NCBI GenBank assembly: GCA_035650495.1
Contig: DASRHK010000024.1
Location: 1 to 36,957, forward strand
Direction of reading: 5' to 3'
DNA from: DASRHK01 sp035650495
GTDB taxonomy: Bacteria > Pseudomonadota > Gammaproteobacteria > Nevskiales > Nevskiaceae
DNA: 36,957 nt
Shown here: positions 32,302 to 36,957 of the stretch, in pieces
Numbering within the stretch: position 1 is the first letter of the stretch
Layout of the letters: every line of letters begins with the position of its first letter
The notes under the pieces: generated by a model
Databases searched by the model: none
What the model was told of the DNA's origin: nothing
The model's input: only the letters and a program-made list of their open reading frames with translations
Made by a program: the position numbers and the translations under genes

Positions 32302-33950
32302 GGCTGCAGCGAGTCCGGCTGCGGACGATCCTGCTGCTGATCAATCTCGTCATCCTCGTGCTGCCGCTCGGCGGCATCTTCTGGCTGCGCATCTACGAGA
32401 GCGCGCTGGTCCGGCAGACCGAGTCGGAGCTGATCGCGCAAGGCGTGTTCGTCGCGTCCGCCTACGACGCGATCTTCACGCGCGTGACGCAGAACGCAGC
32501 GCGCGAGCCGCGCACGAAGCCGTTCGACGTCGCGTCGTACGGCCAGCCGCTCACTGCGCCCGAGCATCCCGCCGATCCCGAAGGGCGCTGGCGCCCGCAA
32601 CCGGCCGAGCTCGACCTCGCGAGCGACACGATCCATCCGCGCCCGCCCGACGCGGAACCTGGCAAGCCGGCGGATTTCTACGCCGAGCAAGTCGGCATGG
32701 AGCTCACGCCGATGCTGCGCAGCGCGCAGACCGTGACGCTGGCCGGCATTCGTGTGGTCGACCATCAAGGTACTGTGGTGGCCTCGACCAGCGAAGATTT
32801 CGGCATGTCGCTCGCCAATCACGAGGAAGTGCAGCGCGCGCTGACCGGCGAGCCGGTGAGCTTCCTGCGCTCACGCGTGTCGGAGCACGACGAGCCGGCG
32901 CTCGCTTCGATCAGCCGCGGCACGCGCATCCGCGTGTTCGTCGCCGTGCCGATCGTGCATCGCGATCGCGTGCTCGGCGCCGTGCTACTCGCGCGCACAC
33001 CGGCAAACATCAAGCAGGCGATGTTCGGCAAGCGCCGCGAGCTCGCGCTGGCGGGATTGCTGCTGCTCGGCGTCGTGCTGATGCTGTCGCTGTTCGCGTC
33101 GCGCATGATCGCGCTGCCGGTGCAGAACCTGATGGCACAGGCGCGTCGCGCCGCACGCGGCGAGCAAGGTGCGGTGATCCCGCTCGAGCATCCCGGCACG
33201 CGCGAGATCGCCGAGCTCTCTGAAACGGTGGCGACCATGGCGCAGGCGCTGGAGAGCCGCTCGAACTACATCCGCGACTTCGCCGCGCACGTGTCGCACG
33301 AGTTCAAGACGCCGCTCACCGCGATCCAGGGCGCGGTCGAGCTTTTGCGCGATCATGCGGCGACGATGTCGAGCGAGGAGCGCGTGCGCTTCCTCAACAT
33401 CCTCGCGGCCGACGCGCAGCGCCTCGAGAATCTCGTGCGCCGATTGCTCGAGCTCGCGCGCGCGGACGTGATGCGCGTCGGCGCCGATCGCGCGGATGTC
33501 GCGGCGGTGCTGCCAGCGACGCTGGATCGGCATCGGGAAGCGGGGATGGAGATTGAAAGCGTCGGCCTGAAGGCCGACCCACACAGAGGTCCGATCGAAG
33601 TGGCGATGAACGCAGAGACGCTCGACTCGATCCTCTCGAGCCTGCTCGACAACGTCCGCCAGCACGCAGGCGCGGGCGTGCGCACGCGCGTGAGCTGGTC
33701 GCGCGAAGGCGACGAAGCGGTGATCGACGTGCAGGACGAGGGCGCCGGCATCTCGTCGGCGAACGCGCAGCGCATCTTCGAGCCGTTCTTCACCACCGCG
33801 CGTCAGCAGGGCAACACCGGCCTGGGCTTGTCGATCATCCGCTCGCTGCTGGTGGCGCATCGGGGCGATATTTCGCTGTTGCCGGCGACACGCGGCGCGC
33901 ACTTCCGCATCCGCTTGCCGATCGCGAGGTCCGATGGGCACGCCGGCTGA
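32298..33950 (+). CDS. Membrane sensor histidine kinase partnered with the regulator
   Basis: A 550-residue kinase. Helix 1 (about 10-30) and helix 2 (about 249-267) bracket a periplasmic sensor of about 220 residues with a proline-rich insert (85-125) and a Cache-like end (AVPIVHRDRVLGAVLLART). A HAMP segment follows (272-325). The phospho-acceptor is His334 in HVSHEFKTPLTAI. The ATPase domain has Asn452 in LLDNVRQHAG, DEGAGIS (480-486) and GNTGLGLSI (506-513). Residues 422-427 (VGLKAD) are encoded by a palindromic repeat identical to the one at oxyR. The gene overlaps the regulator by 4 bp and rsmB by 17 bp. The signal is unknown; envelope state or VIT/vWA display is plausible. Confidence 0.93.
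   Translation: MRLQRVRLRTILLLINLVILVLPLGGIFWLRIYESALVRQTESELIAQGVFVASAYDAIFTRVTQNAAREPRTKPFDVASYGQPLTAPEHPADPEGRWRPQPAELDLASDTIHPRPPDAEPGKPADFYAEQVGMELTPMLRSAQTVTLAGIRVVDHQGTVVASTSEDFGMSLANHEEVQRALTGEPVSFLRSRVSEHDEPALASISRGTRIRVFVAVPIVHRDRVLGAVLLARTPANIKQAMFGKRRELALAGLLLLGVVLMLSLFASRMIALPVQNLMAQARRAARGEQGAVIPLEHPGTREIAELSETVATMAQALESRSNYIRDFAAHVSHEFKTPLTAIQGAVELLRDHAATMSSEERVRFLNILAADAQRLENLVRRLLELARADVMRVGADRADVAAVLPATLDRHREAGMEIESVGLKADPHRGPIEVAMNAETLDSILSSLLDNVRQHAGAGVRTRVSWSREGDEAVIDVQDEGAGISSANAQRIFEPFFTTARQQGNTGLGLSIIRSLLVAHRGDISLLPATRGAHFRIRLPIARSDGHAG
33561..33578. repeat. Palindromic dispersed repeat, copy 2 (inside the kinase gene)
   Basis: GTCGGCCTGAAGGCCGAC, the exact reverse complement of the repeat at 15033-15050. 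It lies in frame within the histidine kinase gene, between the dimerisation and ATPase domains, contributing six codons. Confidence 0.75.
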
Positions 33951-35226
33951 AGTCCGCATGGAGGCCGCACGCGCCGTCGCGCGCGTGCTCGCCGGCCGCA
34001 ATCTCGACGACGCGCTCGGCGCCGCGGCGAGCTTTTCGGGACCCGATGCCGCGTTTGCCAAGGCGATGGCCTACGGCGTCGTGCGCGATCACGCGCTGCT
34101 CTCGGCGCTCGCCGCGAAGATGCTGCAGAAGCCGATCGATCGCGATACCGACCTGCACTCGCTGCTGCTCTGCGGCTTGTATCAATTGCGCTCGATGCGC
34201 GTGCCGCCGCACGCGGCGGTGTCGGAAACCGTCGGCGCCGCCGACGCGATGAACAAGGCCTTCGCGAAAGGCATGGTCAACGCCGTGCTGCGCCGCTATC
34301 TGCGCGAGCGCGACGCGCTCGAAGCGGCGCTCCCGAGCGATCCGGCCATCCGCTACTCGCATCCCCAGTGGCTCGTCGATCGAATCAAGAACGATTGGCC
34401 GCAAGACTGGCAGGACGTCCTCGCCGCGGATCAGCAGCCCGGACCGATGACGCTGCGCGTGAATCGGCGTCGCTCGACCCGCGACGAATATCTTGCGGAG
34501 CTACGCGCGGCGGGCCTCGACGCATCGCCCGTCGAGCACGTCCCGGAGGCGCTACGGCTCGCCGAGCCGATCGGCGTCGACAAGCTTCCGGGCTTCGGCG
34601 ACGGCAAAGTCTCGGTGCAGGACGCGTCGGCGCAGCTCGCTGCGCACCTGCTCGATCTGCGCGATGGCCAGCGCGTCCTCGACGCATGCGCCGCGCCCGG
34701 CGGCAAGGCGGCGCACATCCTCGAGCGCGCCGACGTCCATCTGCTCGCGATCGACGACGACGCGGAGCGCCTGAAGCGCGTGCGGTCGACGTTCGAGCGA
34801 TTGCAGCTCAAGACGACCTGGAAGCGCGCCGATGCGACGCGGCCGTCGACGTGGGCGCAGGGCCTCACGTTCGATCGCATCCTGATCGACGCGCCCTGCT
34901 CCGGCACCGGCGTGATCCGGCGCCATCCCGACATCAAGCTGCTGCGCCGGGCCGAAGACATCGCGCAGATGGCGGCGGTACAGCTGCGTCTCCTGCACAT
35001 GCTGTGGCCGCTCCTGCAACCCGGAGGCGTGCTGGTCTACGCCGTGTGCTCGGTTCTCGCCGAAGAAGGCGCGCAGCTTGTGGAGCGATTCCTCACGAAG
35101 CAGACCGACGCCCGCGAGGTCGCGATCGATTCGACGTGGGGCGAAGCGTGCGCGATCGGCCGACGCATCGCGCCCGGCGGCGACTTCGACGGCTTCTACT
35201 ACGCGCGGTTGCAACGGAGCACCTGA
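33934..35226 (+). CDS. rsmB: 16S rRNA m5C967 methyltransferase RsmB
   Basis: A 430-residue SAM-dependent enzyme that methylates C967 of 16S rRNA. The N-terminal NusB-like domain (about 1-140) contains HSLLLCGLYQLRSMRVPPHAAVSETV-type sequence, and the catalytic domain follows. SAM motif I is LDACAAPGGKAAHIL, motif IV is IDAPCSGTGVIRRHPD with Cys322, and the nucleophile Cys372 lies in VYAVCSVLAEEG. In most homologues the last reads YATCS, so Thr is replaced by Val here next to the nucleophile. The ATG overlaps the kinase gene by 17 bp, so rsmB is now downstream of the two-component pair rather than directly after fmt. Confidence 0.95.
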   Translation: MGTPAEVRMEAARAVARVLAGRNLDDALGAAASFSGPDAAFAKAMAYGVVRDHALLSALAAKMLQKPIDRDTDLHSLLLCGLYQLRSMRVPPHAAVSETVGAADAMNKAFAKGMVNAVLRRYLRERDALEAALPSDPAIRYSHPQWLVDRIKNDWPQDWQDVLAADQQPGPMTLRVNRRRSTRDEYLAELRAAGLDASPVEHVPEALRLAEPIGVDKLPGFGDGKVSVQDASAQLAAHLLDLRDGQRVLDACAAPGGKAAHILERADVHLLAIDDDAERLKRVRSTFERLQLKTTWKRADATRPSTWAQGLTFDRILIDAPCSGTGVIRRHPDIKLLRRAEDIAQMAAVQLRLLHMLWPLLQPGGVLVYAVCSVLAEEGAQLVERFLTKQTDAREVAIDSTWGEACAIGRRIAPGGDFDGFYYARLQRST

Positions 35227-35372
35227 GGCTTGCAACCATTGCGAATTGCGATCCACACGATGGTATTCGTGCGGTTTGAATGATCTTCGCGCCATTGATC
35301 TGGGGCGGAGGCGCCGCCCGGCGACACTCGTGGTTGGTAAAAAATTCCTGTCGTGGCGCGACCCTGCGGGCT

Positions 35373-35410
35373 GCTTCGGAATGCGAAGCGCCGGGAATGG
35401 CACGGCCATT
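35373..35410 (+). other. Two consecutive hairpins in the rsmB 3' intergenic region
   Basis: GCTTCG-GAATG-CGAAGC (35373-35389) and AATGGC-ACG-GCCATT (35396-35410), the second followed by GCCCTTTC. They lie in the 224-bp gap between rsmB and a small ORF. The gap (35227-35450) also has a short A-run (35337-35343) but no clear promoter. The pair may terminate rsmB transcription or form part of a structured RNA. Confidence 0.35.
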
Positions 35411-35450
35411 GCCCTTTCTAGCGCCATCGAAAGCTCGAGGTGGCTGTGCG

Positions 35451-35774
35451 ATGACCGAATCAGAATGGGATTGCCTGCGCCGGATCGATAGCGGCGAGCT
35501 CACGCTCGCATCGCCTGGCGAGCCCTTCGAAAAGCTGCTGCTGCTGAAGTTCGCGGTGAGACGTCCGGGCTCGCGCCTCGCCGTCACCGGGCTCGGTCGC
35601 GAAGCCCTGATGCGCAAGCACTACAACTTCGACGTCCCGATGGCGGAGACGATCAGGCGTCCAGCGGCAAATGATGAACCCGCACCGCCTGCTCATGCCG
35701 CGAAGCCAGCTGCTCCAGCGCCGCTGCCACTTCGCCGGCCGGCACCGGCCGGTATTTCTTCAGCGGGCCGATGA
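35451..35774 (+). CDS. Hypothetical 107-residue protein, doubtful C-terminus
   Basis: A short ORF starting MTESEWDCLRRIDSGELTLA with GAGG about 10 nt upstream. Residues 1-65 look like a small folded helical/winged region (PFEKLLLLKFAVRRPGSRLA, then LGREALMRKHYNF). The last 40 residues are Pro/Ala-rich and overlap the 3' end of the convergent NAD(P)-binding gene by 122 bp. That is unusually long and casts doubt on this ORF's extent or reality. No family recognised. The alternative is that the ORF is a chance opening in GC-rich DNA. Confidence 0.4.
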   Translation: MTESEWDCLRRIDSGELTLASPGEPFEKLLLLKFAVRRPGSRLAVTGLGREALMRKHYNFDVPMAETIRRPAANDEPAPPAHAAKPAAPAPLPLRRPAPAGISSAGR

Positions 35775-36303
35775 ACAGCGGCGCCAGGATCGGCGCCACT
35801 CTCTGAGCGATATCCTCGGCGATGCGGCGGTCTTCGCGCGCGCCGAGCAACAGCGACGGGCGCACGATCTGCACGCCGTCGAAGCCGATCTCCGCCACCG
35901 CCTGCTCCATGCGCGCCTTCACGCGCGAATAGAACGGCGCGGGAAATGTCGGCGCTGCGCCGACCGCTGACACCACCAGGAACTGCTTGGCGCCCGCGGC
36001 TTTCGTCGCCCGCGCCAGATCGACCACCATGTGATAGTCGACGCGCTCGAACGCGGCGCGCGATCCCGCTTTCGCGAGCGTGGTGCCGAGGCAGCAGAAC
36101 ACGTCGTCGGCCGCGAGCTTGTCGCCGATCTTCTCGAGAGCGGTGAAATCGGTCTGCACTTCGACCAGCTTCGGATCCGAGCGGCCGATCGGCCGGCGCG
36201 TGAGCACGCTGACGCGCGTGTACTCCGGATTGGCGAGCAGCCGATCCACCAGCATGCGGCCGACCAGTCCGGTTGGGCCTGCGACCAGCGCAGTGCGGGC
36301 CAT
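35653..36303 (-). CDS. NAD(P)-binding Rossmann protein (YbjT/HTATIP2-like)
   Basis: A 216-residue short-chain dehydrogenase-like protein of the atypical NAD(P)H-binding group. The N-terminus has the dinucleotide motif TALVAGPTGLVGRMLVD (Gly-x-x-Gly-x-x-Gly). DDVFCCLGTTLAKAGS follows, then YHMVVDLARATKAAGAKQFLVVSAVGA and FYSRVKARMEQAV, as in HTATIP2/TIP30 homologues. Catalytic Tyr-x3-Lys of classical SDRs is represented only by YSRVK. The ATG at 36303 has GGGGAG 8 nt upstream and is preferred over the GTG at 36312. Substrate unknown. It is divergent from the HIT gene with 50 bp between. Confidence 0.87.
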   Translation of the reverse strand: MARTALVAGPTGLVGRMLVDRLLANPEYTRVSVLTRRPIGRSDPKLVEVQTDFTALEKIGDKLAADDVFCCLGTTLAKAGSRAAFERVDYHMVVDLARATKAAGAKQFLVVSAVGAAPTFPAPFYSRVKARMEQAVAEIGFDGVQIVRPSLLLGAREDRRIAEDIAQRVAPILAPLFIGPLKKYRPVPAGEVAAALEQLASRHEQAVRVHHLPLDA

Positions 36304-36353
36304 GTGCGACACTCCCCGTGAATCGAAGGGGGCAGAGTGTACTGGAAGCGAAT

Positions 36354-36809
36354 GTGACGGAATCGAACGATCGTTTTGCGCTGCACCCCCAGCTCGAGGC
36401 CGATTGCCGCGTGCTCGGCGACTGGCCGTTGTGCCGCGTGCTGTTGCTCAACGACGCCAACTACCCGTGGTTCGTGCTGGTCCCGCGGCGACCGAACGTT
36501 CGCGAGATCTACGAATTGTCCGACCCCGACCGCGTGCAGCTGTGGGACGAATCCGCGGCGCTGTCGCGGGCGATCATGAAGGCATTCGGGGGTTACAAGC
36601 TCAACGTCGCGGCGCTCGGCAACGCGGTGCCGCAGCTGCACGTGCATCACGTCGTGCGCACCCAGAGCGATCCTGCCTGGCCCGCGCCCGTGTGGGGCAA
36701 AGTGCCGCCGAAACGGTACGCACTCGAGGAGATGAACGCGAGGCTGCGCGTGCTGCGCGCAGCGGTGCCCGCGGAATTGCGCGGCCGGCTCGCGGAGCGG
36801 TTGGAGTAA
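36354..36809 (+). CDS. HIT-domain protein
   Basis: A 151-residue protein of the histidine-triad superfamily, nucleotide hydrolases or transferases. The motif PQLHVHHVVRTQSDP gives the His-x-His-His core near residue 105-110; the N-terminal half has PWFVLVPRRPNVREIYEL, as in the proteobacterial HIT subfamily. GTG at 36354 is chosen because GGAAG is 5-6 nt upstream and the protein then starts at the domain; an upstream in-frame extension runs into the divergent promoter. The actual substrate is unknown. Confidence 0.85.
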   Translation: MTESNDRFALHPQLEADCRVLGDWPLCRVLLLNDANYPWFVLVPRRPNVREIYELSDPDRVQLWDESAALSRAIMKAFGGYKLNVAALGNAVPQLHVHHVVRTQSDPAWPAPVWGKVPPKRYALEEMNARLRVLRAAVPAELRGRLAERLE

Positions 36810-36847
36810 AATCCGCACCTACAAGAAGATGTCAGGGAGAGTCGCCG

Positions 36848-36957
36848 ATGCTGCGGAAGCTCTGGTGGGCTGCGCTCGTTTTCGCTTGCGCTCCGGCGAT
36901 CGCCGATGACATGGCCGGGAAGTATCCGGTCCCCGATGAACCCTATTCAGCGACGCT
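36848..36957 (+). CDS. Exported protein, N-terminal fragment
   Basis: The ORF runs off the window end after about 36 residues. MLRKLWWAALVFACAPAIA is a good signal peptide (cleavage after AIA, residue 19), followed by DDMAGKYPVPDEPYS. AGGGAG lies about 8 nt before the ATG, and a -10-like TAAAAT (36807-36812) overlaps the HIT stop codon. Too little remains to assign a family. Confidence 0.7.
   Translation, partial: MLRKLWWAALVFACAPAIADDMAGKYPVPDEPYSAT

Noticed and set aside
1..36957. CRISPR arrays, tRNA or rRNA genes, insertion sequences
   Set aside because: No regularly spaced repeats, tRNA-like cloverleaves, transposase genes or terminal inverted repeats were recognised.

Overview
The window is a GC-rich chromosomal segment of a proteobacterium, most likely a betaproteobacterium. 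Reasons for that reading: the slt-cca pair, the hemF/tsaC/topA/smg/dprA and def/fmt/rsmB gene neighbourhoods, a marR-OMF-emrA-emrB operon order, and TAAAAT-type -10 boxes. This is inference from gene order, not a taxonomic assignment. Nearly all DNA is coding; no gap exceeds 300 bp. I see no rRNA, tRNA, CRISPR array or insertion sequence.

Layout. 1-1.9 kb: the 3' end of a GH31 glycosidase and a lipoprotein L,D-transpeptidase. 1.9-7.3 kb (minus strand): a probable six-gene unit marR - OMF lipoprotein - emrA - emrB - 54-aa membrane protein - mlaC. It runs from a recognisable promoter/operator to a hairpin shared with the convergent L,D-transpeptidase gene. 7.3-11.2 kb (minus): slt - cca - SnoaL-like lipoprotein. 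11.2-13.9 kb (plus): TauE/SafE permease, ATP sulfurylase and a small lytic transglycosylase. 14.0-16.0 kb: TetR-like regulator, DUF1499 protein and OxyR. 16.0-18.8 kb: a 928-aa exported Asp-box/FN3 protein with a GlyGly-CTERM-like tail. 18.8-26.2 kb (minus): housekeeping cluster hemF - tsaC - topA - smg - dprA - LysM protein, interrupted by an oppositely oriented DUF924 gene. 26.2-27.6 kb (plus): def - fmt. 27.6-34.0 kb: an accessory cassette. 33.9-36.9 kb: rsmB, a doubtful small ORF, an NAD(P)-binding protein, a HIT protein and the start of an exported protein.

The most interesting part is the cassette inserted between fmt and rsmB. On the minus strand it encodes an exosortase/EpsI fusion, a VIT + von Willebrand A protein that ends in a PEP-CTERM sorting signal, and a 110-residue three-helix membrane protein. 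Divergently it encodes a PhoB/ChvI-like response regulator and histidine kinase, overlapping into rsmB. The 121-bp divergent promoter holds four GTGCA direct repeats with starts 22, 21 and 11 bp apart, spacing typical of OmpR/PhoB-family binding sites. The composition parallels the known proteobacterial dedicated sortase system (VIT/vWA target + sortase + two-component pair), but with exosortase/PEP-CTERM chemistry in place of sortase/LPXTG. I propose a self-contained, two-component-regulated single-substrate exosortase system. Two small dispersed palindromic repeats have also been absorbed in frame into coding sequences here, one of them exactly at the exosortase-EpsI junction.
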